Below, piece after piece: positions 43,649 to 53,003 of a stretch of DNA of 64,000 nucleotides (the stretch's first letter is position 1; each line of letters opens with the position of its first letter). The stretch is taken from contig NZ_JACHXR010000004.1 of NCBI RefSeq assembly GCF_014192275.1, forward strand, positions 248,001 to 312,000, read 5' to 3'. The notes beneath the pieces were generated by a model. That model did no database searches. It was given only the letters and a program-made list of their open reading frames with translations, and was not told where the DNA came from. The position numbers and the translations under genes were made by a program. Origin of the DNA: Halomonas stenophila (lineage in GTDB: Bacteria > Pseudomonadota > Gammaproteobacteria > Pseudomonadales > Halomonadaceae).

Positions 43649-43707
43649 CTAGCGAAACAGAGCGGTGTTGGAGCACAAGCGGAAAGGCCGATCCGGTTGA
43701 CGCTGTA
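43648..43707 (-). other. Degenerate attC-like site
   Basis: Minus strand has GCGTCAACC at one end and AGGCGCTATGTC at the other, with short pairable segments. The core GTT triplets are changed, so this may be inactive. It sits where an attC is expected, after the stop of the HEPN gene at 43709. Confidence 0.35.
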
Positions 43708-43708
43708 A

Positions 43709-44371
43709 TTAAAGGTCAACTTCTGGCAATCGCCTAGCGCGCCATGGCTTACGCTGGAGCGAAAGCATCTTCTTGAGGTGACACGAAATATAATCATCGG
43801 TCTCAACAACTGTGTAATAAATGCGATTTTTATACCAATCCAAAGTTCCTATAGGAATATATTCTGCATCCCTACCTCTATGCGCAACTTCTCCCCTAGC
43901 TGATACGATTTCATTAATACCATCTGGGCCGATAGACCATGCTGCTGAAATGTTTTCGACTCCTAAATAATGTTGCGCAAGGACGCCCAACTGCTCACTC
44001 TTCGGGGTATTTAAGCGTGCCACTTCTCTTTCCGCGGCCGATTTTAGAACGGCACCCCACCCATCGTTACACAACGCTAAAGCAGACAATTCGTCTTTTC
44101 CCGAATTAGCTTCTTTAACCAGCTTTTTCTTTACACTCACTGGCAAAACACTTGGGTCCTCACACTCGGAAACGACTACGTCGGTTGACTCCTTAATTAC
44201 ATCTTCAAAGTAGAGTTCCCACGCAGCGCAAAGCATAACGAGCCCACTTCTCGTAATATGCCCCAGTGCTCGTCGCCCGCGACCATCCGGGTTAAGCTCA
44301 TCATGCGCCTGCTGAAGGCGCTCGACATCTTCAAGATTCCAAATGAATTGCTGTAGAGAGCTTGAGGGCAT
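43709..44371 (-). CDS. HEPN-domain protein, RiboL-PSP-HEPN-like (cassette gene)
   Basis: A 220-residue protein with MLCAAWELYFEDVIKES in the N-terminal half and INEIVSARGEVAHRGRDAEY near residue 160. RGEVAH is the R-x4-H signature, and the two parts together resemble the RiboL-PSP-HEPN family. A role as an RNase toxin or infection sensor is inferred. AAAGG precedes the ATG. It lies in the same orientation as the other cassettes. Confidence 0.7.
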   Translation of the reverse strand: MPSSSLQQFIWNLEDVERLQQAHDELNPDGRGRRALGHITRSGLVMLCAAWELYFEDVIKESTDVVVSECEDPSVLPVSVKKKLVKEANSGKDELSALALCNDGWGAVLKSAAEREVARLNTPKSEQLGVLAQHYLGVENISAAWSIGPDGINEIVSARGEVAHRGRDAEYIPIGTLDWYKNRIYYTVVETDDYISCHLKKMLSLQRKPWRARRLPEVDL

Positions 44372-44419
44372 ACAGGACCTTTAAAAAAGAGATCATTTGA
44401 GTTTTAAGGGCGCAAGCTT

Positions 44420-45241
44420 TTAAAAGTCGAGCGTATCGTCTTGCTGTACGTCTACCGACATTTCTGAAGGAATGCTCCGGATGATATAGGTTCCGCAATC
44501 AATTGCATGCCTGATTACCTCCTGGGGACATCCGGCAACACCATGTACATCACTTGCATTCCTTCGGAATGCTCCCATCACATAGGCAGCCTGATTTATT
44601 GCGCCTTTATAGTTGCTCCACAACTTGTTAACTTCATAATCATCATTCATGACCTGTTTGAAACGAAGCCTGTAGGTGCTTTCCAGAACCGCAAAGGAAC
44701 GAGATACTCTCTGCTGATATGAATCATTATGGGGGTCGCCAACCCCATGTTTTTCGTAAAGCTTATTTGTTACGCTATCCAGTGCGCTACAGACAGCCGT
44801 CATAGCACCAGAATGGTCTCCCTCACCAAACCTTTTGTACGCATTCTTCAGCAAGATTCTAACTTCTTCTGAAAATTCATGCACTGCATCATCTACCTGA
44901 AAATCAACAGGTCGCAACTGGCAATCAACGACTGTCCATCCAAACCGCTCGGCACACACCGAAACATGGGATGCCATCCGTGAATTTTGCTCGATCATCA
45001 CCAAGATCAGATTTTGAATCGCTCTGGCCGGATCAGGCTCTTTTTCAATCAAATTGTCGACAGCATCAAGAAGTTCACTTTTTGTAGCGCCTTTTTCCGG
45101 CAAAGATTTCTGCTGAAGATGGGACAGCTTTTCTACAGGCAAAGCAGCGGCTGCTACTACATCCTTAATCCCATTAAAAGTAAAGCCTTCTTTGACGATG
45201 GGTCGCAGCGCACGCCAAATATTCCTTATATCAGTTTTCAT
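44420..45241 (-). CDS. Abortive-infection-like protein with C-terminal HEPN motif (Abi_C type)
   Basis: A 273-residue protein. The C-terminal third has AVCSALDSVTNKLYEKHG, then YVMGAFRRNASDVHGVAG. The RNxxxxHG pattern is the hallmark of the Abi_C/AbiJ C-terminal domain, a HEPN relative. GGAG lies five bases before the ATG. A gap of only 48 bases separates it from the HEPN gene at 43709-44371, and no attC is seen between them, so these two may form one two-gene unit. Confidence 0.7.
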   Translation of the reverse strand: MKTDIRNIWRALRPIVKEGFTFNGIKDVVAAAALPVEKLSHLQQKSLPEKGATKSELLDAVDNLIEKEPDPARAIQNLILVMIEQNSRMASHVSVCAERFGWTVVDCQLRPVDFQVDDAVHEFSEEVRILLKNAYKRFGEGDHSGAMTAVCSALDSVTNKLYEKHGVGDPHNDSYQQRVSRSFAVLESTYRLRFKQVMNDDYEVNKLWSNYKGAINQAAYVMGAFRRNASDVHGVAGCPQEVIRHAIDCGTYIIRSIPSEMSVDVQQDDTLDF

Positions 45242-45399
45242 GTTGCTCCATTACGTACAACAGAATTAGACTCACAAACCAATAATACGAAAAGCGTGCC
45301 GGCACGCTTTTCCATATTATACCTCATACCATTCCTCCCTAGCCTACTAAGGAATCGTACAACCAGATAAAACTTGGCTATAAAACACTGACCATTTTG

Positions 45400-45540
45400 C
45401 CGCCTGCATAACAAGATGAACGTGCCAGCAGCATTTTCCGCCATGTCGGCTTTGGGTCGCCTGCTGCCGCCCCCTAGTACATCAGCGTAGACTAAAGTTT
45501 GGCATTCGGCGTGGAGTCTCACTCCGAAAGTTCAGTGCCT
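45400..45540. repeat. Inter-cassette repeat, copy 5
   Basis: gcataacaagatgaacgtgc, tgtcggctttgggtcgcctg, catcagcgtagactaaagtt. One of the best-preserved copies. The rest of the 45242-45778 gap shows no gene; a few stem-forming words but nothing I can assign. Confidence 0.7.
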
Positions 45541-45778
45541 CCCAGTTTTTGATGCCTACCGGCTCGAACGGCATGGCTTTCTCGTTCACTGAGCCCGTCA
45601 GCCGCTCAGGTTGCTGTCGCTGTCATCGCCATCTGCACTGGACTGCTGCAGCCCAATCCTCTCGTGTCATCATGTCGACCTGACAGCTAACAATCTCTCG
45701 TTTACTTTACACCATGGCTTCAAAGCGGTGGCCGTGCCAAGGTTTGTGTATGTGCACTCGTGTAGGGGGTAGATGGCT

Positions 45779-46183
45779 ATGACGAACAAGGACAAGGTCA
45801 CCACGGGACTACAGGCAGCCGTCACGATCTTGGGCAAGTGGGGGGCCAGCAGTGAGCAGGGCACAGCAATCCTGCGTGTCTCCCTTGACACCTATGCGCG
45901 TGCTAGGCGCCGTGATCCAGAATGGCAGGTCAACCTGGATGAAGACCAGCTCACTCGGATCAGCTACGTGCTGAACATCCATGCAGCTCTGCGCGTGATA
46001 TTCGACAATCCCGAGAACCTTTATGGCTTCATGGCCATGGCCAACCACAACGAAGGCTTCAATGGCCGGTCACCGCTGGAAGTCATCGCCTACGGCGACA
46101 TTATTTCACTGCGCGAGACGTGGCTGCGCGTGAACATGGAACGCCCTGTGATTGTGGGAGATGAAGGCAGGTTCAATCTTTGA
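45779..46183 (+). CDS. MbcA/ParS/Xre-type antitoxin without partner
   Basis: A 134-residue protein. The N-terminal region is an HTH-like segment; the C-terminal toxin-binding domain has ALRVIFDNPENLYGFMAM, ANHNEGFNGRSPLEVIAYGD and LRETWLRVN, all standard for antitoxins of RES-type toxins. The start at 45779 is preferred because GGGGGT lies eight bases upstream; an ATG six bases earlier is too close. The usual RES toxin gene is missing: the 218 bases downstream hold no RES-like frame. On the opposite strand to the cassettes. Confidence 0.82.
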   Translation: MTNKDKVTTGLQAAVTILGKWGASSEQGTAILRVSLDTYARARRRDPEWQVNLDEDQLTRISYVLNIHAALRVIFDNPENLYGFMAMANHNEGFNGRSPLEVIAYGDIISLRETWLRVNMERPVIVGDEGRFNL

Positions 46184-46401
46184 CTGCCAAGCGGTCGGGG
46201 CGGCGATGGTGGCTCAATCACGAAAGCTTCCTTGGCATACCAGAAAATCATGGTATCCATGGATATCCCTTGGCGGATTCGGTCGCTGAAACAAGTCGAC
46301 AGTCGTGTTGCCTGGGCACCCAAACAGTTGACCGAGCATATTAGAAAATCACGGTTTCTTTGGACATCTTTTCCGGCTTCTTATCCATCGTCTGGCTCGG
46401 A

Positions 46402-46713
46402 TCAGGTGTAAACCCCATGCTCTATCCTGGTTATCAGATCCAGCACTTGCTGAGGGTCTTCTTGCATGACATCGATGGGGCGCTTCCACCCAAGCCCCAT
46501 TGCCTCATGATGTAACCAGCGGTCTGCCGCTGTTCGATCACCCTCAAACAGCTCGATAGCCGCCCGCCAGACTTCGATTGCGATGTGCCCTTCTGGCTCA
46601 TCAGTGCCGAGCATCGCCCAATCCTCCTCTTCTGCAGCTGGCTCCAGCGGGTCCTCATGCTTGAGGACGCTCCCCCGTAGCCGATCATGCGGCGTATCGC
46701 GTCGATTCGTCAT
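46402..46713 (-). CDS. Small protein with ParS/Xre-like toxin-binding C-terminus
   Basis: A 103-residue protein. Residues 45-103 (AIELFEGDRTAADRWLHHEA through KRPIDVMQEDPQQVLDLITR and HGVYT) follow the pattern of the antitoxin toxin-binding domain. The N-terminus is charged and unassigned. AAGGAGG lies six bases before the ATG. Its last 25 residues closely match the end of the 217-residue protein at 60116-60769. Confidence 0.7.
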   Translation of the reverse strand: MTNRRDTPHDRLRGSVLKHEDPLEPAAEEEDWAMLGTDEPEGHIAIEVWRAAIELFEGDRTAADRWLHHEAMGLGWKRPIDVMQEDPQQVLDLITRIEHGVYT

Positions 46714-46891
46714 TACAGCCTCCTTCGGGTAACCGAGAAACTGGCCTTTTCTATTTCCCGGTCATTCGCCGTAACGCCTACGATCACCAGTAGACACAGG
46801 CGGTGAACCAGGCACACGTTGCGGCTGGCATTCACTATCATATATGCTCATTTGAGTGAAATAGAAAAATCGATCCTTCAAGAGGCCCACC

Positions 46892-47101
46892 ATGAAGATG
46901 GAAAAAACTCACCTCAAAGAGCCACCCCACAAAGTACTACGCAGCCGGAAGCGCACAGGGGAATATGTGACGCTGGGCACCGCTAGCATTGTAGGAAGGG
47001 GCTTCGCCCCAAGCGAGAAAGTGCGTGAGACACTTCGAATAGCCCACGAGCGATCTAGAGCTACCATCTTCAGGCATCGCCGAGAGCTCTTGGATCCATA
47101 G
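46892..47101 (+). CDS. Short hypothetical protein
   Basis: A 69-residue basic frame with AGAGG upstream of the ATG. No family recognised. The sequence is rich in Arg, Lys and His, and its final part (ERSRATIFRHRRELLDP) could form a helix. It lies in an AT-rich patch between the antitoxin-like genes and umuC. It could be chance. Confidence 0.3.
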   Translation: MKMEKTHLKEPPHKVLRSRKRTGEYVTLGTASIVGRGFAPSEKVRETLRIAHERSRATIFRHRRELLDP

Positions 47102-47206
47102 GCCTTGCCGATGAAAGTGCAGCTTGTGTATTGGTAGACCGATACCTTCATCCCAAGCCTTTTCGCATGCGGAACACATACGATGTTCCGATGGAACTTT
47201 GGTGCC

Positions 47207-48481
47207 TCACGATTTCACCCTGACCAGCTCGCTCCACCGCGTCGTGTACCTCGGTGTCCTCCTTTCACACCGTAGCCGCCAGGCATTGTCTTGCCTAGGT
47301 ACACCTAGCCTAACCTTGTCCCTCCCCAGCTCACGATTCAGTTTGTCGATGGTGCCCATCAACCGCTGACGGCGGATGCGCTCGGCCTCAGTCTGTGGGG
47401 TCTCGTCCAGTGAAAGCTGGCGGTGGCCGTCGGCGGTGAGGTCGAGCAGCATCACGCCGGCCTTCTGGTAGCGGTAGCCCTCGAGGAAGATGGCCTCGAG
47501 GCCGCGAGCGGCGGCATGAGCAATGTCGCGGGTGTCGTCGCAGGGCCGCGCCAGGGGCACCACGACGCTGTTGCGGTACTGGGGCTGGCTCGGCTGGAAG
47601 GGATTGGTGTGCACGAACACCATCACCGCGCTGGTCACGCTGCCCTGGCGGCGCAGCTTCTCCCCGGCGCGGGCGGCGTGCTGCCGAACGGCTTCGTGCA
47701 GATCTGCGGGATCGCCGGTCAGACGCCCGAAGGAGCGCGAGACCATGATCTGCTGCTTCGGCGCGGCCATGTCGCCGAGCGTGACGGCGGGGTGGCCGCG
47801 CAGCTCCCAGACGATGCGCTCCGGAACTACCGAGAAGGCGCGGCGGATCCGCTTGGGGTCGGCCTCACGCAGTTGCCAGGCGGTTTCGATGCCCATCAGG
47901 GCCAGGCGCTCGCCGGTGCGCCGGGCCACGCCCCACAGCTCGGTCACGGGCAGTTCGCGAAGCAGCGACCGTGTGGCGACCCCGTCGGCGTCCAGCAGGC
48001 ACACGCCCTCGTAGGCGGGAATCTTCTTGGCCGCCCGGTTGGCCACCTTGGCGAGCACCCGGGTCGGCGCGAGGCCCACCGACACCGGGATCCCCGTCCA
48101 CTGCTTCACCGTCTCGCGCAGGCGTTGGCCGCGTGCCTCCAGCGTGGCCGGATCGAAGCCCTGGAAGCCGACGAAGCTCTCGTCGATGGAATAGACCTCG
48201 ACATGCGGCGAGAACTCGCCGAGCGACAGCGTCACCCGCCGGCTCATGTCGCCATACAGCGCGTAATTGCTGGACAGCAGCACGGCCTGACGACGGATGT
48301 GCGGTGGCAGCAGGTGCATGGCCGCGCCCATTTCGACACCCAGGCTCTTGAGCTCGTTGCTGCGGGCGACGATACAGCCGTCATTGTTGGAGAGTACGCC
48401 GACCGGTCGACCTTCGAGCCGGGGGTCGAACACCCGCTCGCAGCTGACGTAGAAGTTGTTGCAGTCGACCAGGGCGATCAT
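47207..48481 (-). CDS. umuC: DNA polymerase V catalytic subunit UmuC
   Basis: Y-family translesion polymerase. The 424-residue protein opens with [20 protein letters not shown] (metal-binding Asp), then [15 protein letters not shown] and [10 protein letters not shown] (catalytic Asp-Glu), and ends with the little-finger domain and the DUF4113-type tail. It overlaps umuD by four bases (ATGA). Expression is expected from the LexA-like box before umuD. Confidence 0.95.
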   Translation of the reverse strand: MIALVDCNNFYVSCERVFDPRLEGRPVGVLSNNDGCIVARSNELKSLGVEMGAAMHLLPPHIRRQAVLLSSNYALYGDMSRRVTLSLGEFSPHVEVYSIDESFVGFQGFDPATLEARGQRLRETVKQWTGIPVSVGLAPTRVLAKVANRAAKKIPAYEGVCLLDADGVATRSLLRELPVTELWGVARRTGERLALMGIETAWQLREADPKRIRRAFSVVPERIVWELRGHPAVTLGDMAAPKQQIMVSRSFGRLTGDPADLHEAVRQHAARAGEKLRRQGSVTSAVMVFVHTNPFQPSQPQYRNSVVVPLARPCDDTRDIAHAAARGLEAIFLEGYRYQKAGVMLLDLTADGHRQLSLDETPQTEAERIRRQRLMGTIDKLNRELGRDKVRLGVPRQDNAWRLRCERRTPRYTTRWSELVRVKS

Positions 48482-48936
48482 GCCGGCGCGCCCGGCAGCG
48501 CGTGGACGACGTATGTGACCACGCCCCAGACTTGGGCCTCTCGGCCCTCCAGCGGGATCGGCCGGAAGCTGGGGTTGGCCGCGACCAGATAGTAGCGCTG
48601 TCCCACTCGCTCGAGGCGCTTGACGGTCAGTTCGCCATCCAGGGCGATGATCACTACCCGGCCCGGACACGGCTCGAGGCTGCGGTCAACCACCAGCAGG
48701 TCGCCGTGGTGGATGCCGTCGCCGCGCATGGAATCGCCCTCGGCCCGCACGAAGAAGGTCGCCGCCGGGCGCTTGACCACATGGGCGTGCAGGTCGATGT
48801 CGGTGTCGAGGTGATCATCGGCGGGGCTGGGGAAGCCCGCCCTGACGCGGCTGCCGAGCAGCGGCTGGGTGCTGCCGCCGGCGCTGGAGGCGGCATGGCC
48901 GAGCACGCCGGGGGGAGTGTCCAGGGTCAACGACAT
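48478..48936 (-). CDS. umuD: DNA polymerase V subunit UmuD
   Basis: Self-cleaving S24 peptidase that activates UmuC during the SOS response. It has the cleavage site A33-G34 (VRAGFPSP), catalytic S69 in AEGDSMRG and K106 in [14 protein letters not shown] precedes the ATG at 48936. The N-terminal arm is about nine residues longer than that of E. coli UmuD. Confidence 0.94.
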   Translation of the reverse strand: MSLTLDTPPGVLGHAASSAGGSTQPLLGSRVRAGFPSPADDHLDTDIDLHAHVVKRPAATFFVRAEGDSMRGDGIHHGDLLVVDRSLEPCPGRVVIIALDGELTVKRLERVGQRYYLVAANPSFRPIPLEGREAQVWGVVTYVVHALPGAPA

Positions 48937-48954
48937 GCCATGTGCTCCTGCAGA

Positions 48955-48974
48955 TACTATACATGCATACAGTA
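48955..48974. promoter_or_regulatory. LexA-like SOS box upstream of umuDC
   Basis: On the minus strand it reads TACTGTATGCATGTATAGTA, i.e. CTGT-N8-ATAG with one change from CTGT-N8-ACAG. It lies 19-38 bases upstream of the umuD start. Confidence 0.75.
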
Positions 48975-49189
48975 TCCGAGCCGAGAACACATCCTGCAAG
49001 CCAAAAAAGCCCCCCCGATCGATGGCCGGTGGGCCGATGACATCAGCCCGCCTCTCACGCCTGGCATGCGCGGCTCAGGGGACCATACCCACCAGTTCTT
49101 GATCGCGTGAGGCTCGCCGGCGCCGCCTGCCGTGCGCGATCGACGACGGCGGCTATGGGACATCGTCTCGTCCGAGGCTCCGCCGCGTC

Positions 49190-50242
49190 TTATTCGCCGC
49201 AGAGCAAGCCGCTGCCGCGGATGTCAGCGAGTCGCTCGCCACCGATGCCGCGGATGGCCGTGAGGTCGTCGGGGGCATCCCAGGGGCGACCGGCGATGAT
49301 GGCGTCGGCTCGCGCTGGCCCCACATGCGGCAGTCGCTCCAGGGTGGTGGCGACGCTGTCGTTGAGGCTGATGCAGCGCGGGCTCTCCCTCGTCGCCTGG
49401 CGGCCGGCCGCAGCGCGGATCGGCGTCAGATCGGCCCCGCCGAGACCGAGGTACACCGGGACATGGTCCGAGATGCGCTCGCGGGCCGTGTCATGGTCCA
49501 GCGGCAGCAGATCCGGGAAGGGCAGGATGCCGTGGCCGCTGGGGCTCAGGCGCTCGGCGTCGTACCACAGATTGTCGTAGAGGTTGGCGTACTCGCCGAT
49601 AGTAGTGGCTAGGGTCGTGCGTCCCGCGGTGATCGCCGGCTGGGCGCCGCGTTCACGCAGCGGCGCCCAACCGTCATGATCCGGCGCCAGGTTGAAGTCG
49701 CCCATCAGCAGGCGCGGTGTGTCCGGGAAGGTCTCGCCCAGCCAGTCCCAGTAGTCGGCCAGGGCATCGATCTCAGGCAGGCGGTCGCCGACACTGTCGC
49801 CGTAGACCACATGGACGGTGGCGGCGGTGAAGACCTGGTCGGTGTCGCGGTCGCGGAAGCGAGCTGAGTAGGGCTCACGGCTGAAGACATCGCCGTGGTC
49901 GAGGAAGACCACCGCGCCGTCCGCGTAGGCCACCTCGCTCTCGCGCCACAGGAAGCCGTAGTGCTCGGTGTAGGAACTCCTGCCCAGCTCCTGGCTGGCC
50001 ATCGACGACCACGCCTCGCCGGACACCTCCTCAAGGGTCGACTCCAGGCGTGCCAGAGCCGAGGTGTCCATCAGTTCCTGGATCGCCAGGAGATCGAAGT
50101 GATTGGCGACGTGCGCCACCTCGGGGAAGGCCTTGTCGTTGTTCCACCCCAAATGCTCGATGTTCCAGCTGCCGATGAGGACATCGGCCGGGGCGGCCAG
50201 CGGGGTCATGGCGACCACCGTCACGAGCCATCGAATGCGCAT
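49190..50242 (-). CDS. Secreted endonuclease/exonuclease/phosphatase-family protein with helix-hairpin-helix tail
   Basis: A 350-residue protein. It starts with a signal peptide (RIRWLVTVVAMTPLAAPADV). The EEP core follows: GSWNIEHLG, IAIQELMD-like LLAIQELMD, RLLMGDFNLAPDH and ISDHVPVYL. The last 65 residues form a helix-hairpin-helix pair of the ComEA type (LERLPHVGPARADAII, LTAIRGIGGERLADI). Nuclease activity outside the cytoplasm is likely. GGAGG lies five bases before the ATG at 50242. Confidence 0.85.
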   Translation of the reverse strand: MRIRWLVTVVAMTPLAAPADVLIGSWNIEHLGWNNDKAFPEVAHVANHFDLLAIQELMDTSALARLESTLEEVSGEAWSSMASQELGRSSYTEHYGFLWRESEVAYADGAVVFLDHGDVFSREPYSARFRDRDTDQVFTAATVHVVYGDSVGDRLPEIDALADYWDWLGETFPDTPRLLMGDFNLAPDHDGWAPLRERGAQPAITAGRTTLATTIGEYANLYDNLWYDAERLSPSGHGILPFPDLLPLDHDTARERISDHVPVYLGLGGADLTPIRAAAGRQATRESPRCISLNDSVATTLERLPHVGPARADAIIAGRPWDAPDDLTAIRGIGGERLADIRGSGLLCGE

Positions 50243-50398
50243 CCTGCCTCCACGCAAAAGTCGCCATGGTGGCGATCGCATCGGGGAAGATCAATCGATT
50301 CGGCCCGGGCGAGTGGGCAATCGCTGATATCGAGACGCCCGAGTGAGACGCGGGCAGGTTGTCTCTCGTGTCGGGCATGCCAAGAGGCAGCCGTTGCG

Positions 50399-51058
50399 CT
50401 AGAGGGTCACGGGCTCGACGAGATCGGCATCCTCGTGGGCGACACGGTTCACGCGGGTCGACACCGGCCAGGCGGTGAGCACCCCGGCGTCGAGATGGTG
50501 CACCACCGAGCGGATGGCCTCGCGCTCGGTCAACGTCGGGTCGAGCCAGGCGGCGAGGCTGTCGTCATCCAGCACTAGGGGCATGCGGTCGTGGATGTCG
50601 CTGGCGATGCCTCGAGCGGGCTCGGTGATGATCGCGCAGCAGGCCGTCTCATCCATATAGGGCTCCCAGATCGCGCCCAGGAACAGCGGCTGCCGGTCCT
50701 CGCGACAGAGGAAATACGGCTGCTTGCCGCCCTCCCCCGGTCGCCACTCGTACCAGCCGTCGGCGGGGATCAGACAGCGGTGTTTGTGGAAGGCGCCGCG
50801 GAAATACTTCGACTCATCCAGCCGCTCGGCGCGGGCGTTGATCGGCTCCGGGCCGGTCTGCCCCGCCCAGTGGGGCCGGTAGCCCCACCACAGACGGTCG
50901 AAACGCGGCTCGGCGTCGGGCTCTGCGCGGCGGATGCCGGCGATCCAAGTGCCGGGGGAAATGTTGTAGCGGGGCTGCCAGGCCGCATCGGGTTCAGGCA
51001 AGCCGAGCCACCGTGACACGGCCGGCGGCCGGCTGAACAGGGCGAAGCGTCCGCACAT
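50399..51058 (-). CDS. yedK: SOS-response-associated peptidase, HMCES/YedK family
   Basis: Forms a covalent thiazolidine link with abasic sites in single-stranded DNA through Cys2. The 219-residue protein has MCGRFALF at the N-terminus, NARAERLDESKYFRGAF, RCLIPADGWYEW and IHDRMPLVL, which together carry the active-site Cys, Asn, Glu and His. Its presence near umuDC fits a DNA-damage block, though I see no LexA box directly upstream. Confidence 0.93.
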   Translation of the reverse strand: MCGRFALFSRPPAVSRWLGLPEPDAAWQPRYNISPGTWIAGIRRAEPDAEPRFDRLWWGYRPHWAGQTGPEPINARAERLDESKYFRGAFHKHRCLIPADGWYEWRPGEGGKQPYFLCREDRQPLFLGAIWEPYMDETACCAIITEPARGIASDIHDRMPLVLDDDSLAAWLDPTLTEREAIRSVVHHLDAGVLTAWPVSTRVNRVAHEDADLVEPVTL

Positions 51059-51177
51059 GCCGTCTCTCCTCTTCGACTACACAATCGACCTCCCAAGGCC
51101 GGTTAGTATATAAGCGAAACATACATGTGCCATGATTAGCGGACCAGGGAACTCCGTTGTGCCGCGCAGGGGAACAC

Positions 51178-52076
51178 ATGAAGACCTATTTCATCCGCCA
51201 CAGCTCTGAACTCGATATCGACCAGGCAATGCTCAAGCATATGTGGGACGAGCAGTATGCCGGAATCCATTACCCTCACGACCGCCATGGCCGCCTGCAC
51301 GAAGAGGATAACGCCAGCCTCGAACCAGAGGACTACGTCAGCAGTGGCCGGAGCAGCCTGTCCATCCTGAAGACCCTCGGGAATGAGGGCGGCTATGTCT
51401 ACTCGACCTACCGTGGCATGCCTGGCGCCAAGCTTGGCGTCGTCCGGCCCGGCAGTCAGGTCCAACTACTGCGAGGAACGTGGGGGAGGATGCACGGTCT
51501 CCAGGGCCGGGAAGCTGTGCTCAAGGTGATTCGGCTCGACAAGGTGATCAATCTCTCCGCCACAGAGAGCCTGCCGCTGTCGACGGTTCAGCCTCGACAG
51601 GGAACGATTCGCCGATGGCGCAAGATCGGCGAGCGCGTGCAAACCCTTCTCGAAGGAAAGCCCTCAGGAGGAGGCGTGGGCAGCCTGACTCCCGATCTCC
51701 AGGAAGTGATGTGCATGGAGTTTCTGCGGACAGCGGCCGCCGCCGAGGCCGGGCTGCCGGGCTGCCGGTGCTGCAGTCCACACTCGCACCCATCGGCCGC
51801 ACCATGCCGGATGTCGACATCTTCGGCCTCTCGACTACCGGCCAGCCGGTGGTTGCCCAAGTCACCTACCACACGCTGGAAGCGACCGCCAAGAACGGAA
51901 AACTCGGCAGACTCAACGCCTATGCTCGAGATGGTGCCAAGACCATCATGTTCTGCCGATGTGATGCCCCCACGAAAGTCGATGATCACCTGGTGTTTCC
52001 TTTGGGGACGGTGTATCGCTCGTTCTGTGAAGGGCGTCCGGAGGGCAAGGCGTGGCTGGCCGCGGTGTCCAGTTGA
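51178..52076 (+). pseudogene. Restriction-endonuclease-like gene broken by an 8-bp duplication
   Basis: The first 198 codons run in one frame (from MKTYFIRHSSELDIDQAMLK to LRTAAAAEAGLP) and the remaining 105 in another (VLQSTLAPIGRTMPDVDIFG to the stop at 52076). The junction holds a perfect tandem 8-bp repeat, gctgccgg twice (51753-51768). Removing one copy restores a single frame of about 300 residues. The C-terminal part, DVDIFGLSTTGQPVVAQVTY, resembles the core strand pair of Mrr/PD-(D/E)XK proteins; the assignment is tentative. AGGGG lies six bases before the ATG. A sequencing error is an alternative to a real mutation. Confidence 0.75.
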
Positions 52077-52553
52077 TCAGTCTTCCGGGTCGCCGGCAGC
52101 CTCCAGCAATAGGCGCTCGATGATGTCATCCCGCGATACGCCGCGGCGCCGGGCCAGGTAGCGAAGCACCTGGTGCGCCCGCGGTGACAGGTCGAGCACT
52201 AGCGGCGGCGGCGCTTGCCAGTGCGAGGGTGACTCATCGGCTCCCAACCAGTCGATGATCTCCCGGTACCTCATCTCCCCCAACCCGTTCTCGACACCCG
52301 CATAGAGTTGCCCACGCTGGAAAGCGTGCTGGACTTCCTCGCGGGAATGCAGCCCCATGGCCTTGAGGTAGTTCGCCAACCGGGTGGGCAGCCCCTCGTG
52401 CCAGGGGTGGAGTTCGCGGTATGCCTCCTGACCGTGGTCGATCCAGCTCGCCGCCGTGTCTGGCTTCACCCGGAAGGCCGTGGCAATCTCCTCCAGCGAC
52501 CAGCCCCACTCGTGCAGCTGATAGGCCTTCCACTTCTGCCTGGGATTCCGCAT
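52077..52553 (-). CDS. Putative DNA-binding protein with helix-turn-helix
   Basis: A 158-residue protein. Residues about 8-38 give a helix-turn-helix (WGWSLEEIATAFRVKPDTAA), and the end (GVSRDDIIERLLLEAAGD) looks like a ribbon-helix-helix or similar short domain. Partner genes are unclear. It converges on the frameshifted restriction-like gene with no gap between them. A decayed second copy of its middle region lies at 52925-53000. Confidence 0.6.
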   Translation of the reverse strand: MRNPRQKWKAYQLHEWGWSLEEIATAFRVKPDTAASWIDHGQEAYRELHPWHEGLPTRLANYLKAMGLHSREEVQHAFQRGQLYAGVENGLGEMRYREIIDWLGADESPSHWQAPPPLVLDLSPRAHQVLRYLARRRGVSRDDIIERLLLEAAGDPED

Positions 52554-52774
52554 GCCTCGCCCTCCTGGCCGTGCATCACCCACACGATAGCAAAGCAGCT
52601 TGGGCTCGACATGACTGGCATGTAGGCGCCGGCGCGGCGGATGGCATCCGGGATTGGAGGCACGCCGAGGCAGCAACGGGTGAGAGCGGGACGGCGCCGG
52701 GCACCAGGCTCTCCTCTCCTCGAGGAGTTGAAGTGGACGTCAGGTGGCTAATGCGAAGCATCAATTAGCGGCAA

Positions 52775-53000
52775 TTATCGGATTTCCGATAGGGCATGAT
52801 AATCCTTATTCGTCAATGCATTGCACAGCTTCTCGACCAATGCTGACGGATTACCCGTAAGAATCACTTGTAGCAAGCCGACGCCAGGACCGCGGGAATC
52901 GACATGGCGAAGGACCCACAACGAGCAGCGGCATCGCATACCAGTGAGAGGGTGACTCATCGGCTCCCAGCCAGTCGATTATCGCCTGGTACCTCAGTGG
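52775..53000 (-). pseudogene. Decayed duplicate of the HTH protein gene plus unassigned frame
   Basis: The minus strand at about 52925-53000 reads YQAIIDWLGADESPSHWYAM, against YREIIDWLGADESPSHWQAP in the gene at 52077-52553; the DNA is also clearly related. Further left, 52775-52870 carries VILTGNPSALVEKLCNALTN in a different frame before a stop; I do not recognise it. The 74-bp tandem array begins directly to the right. Confidence 0.6.
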
Positions 53001-53003
53001 ACA

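Noticed and set aside
46184..46401. RES toxin after the ParS-type antitoxin
   Set aside because: All plus-strand frames are short and lack any RES wording; a TTG frame of about 50 codons from 46180 has no similarity to known toxins.
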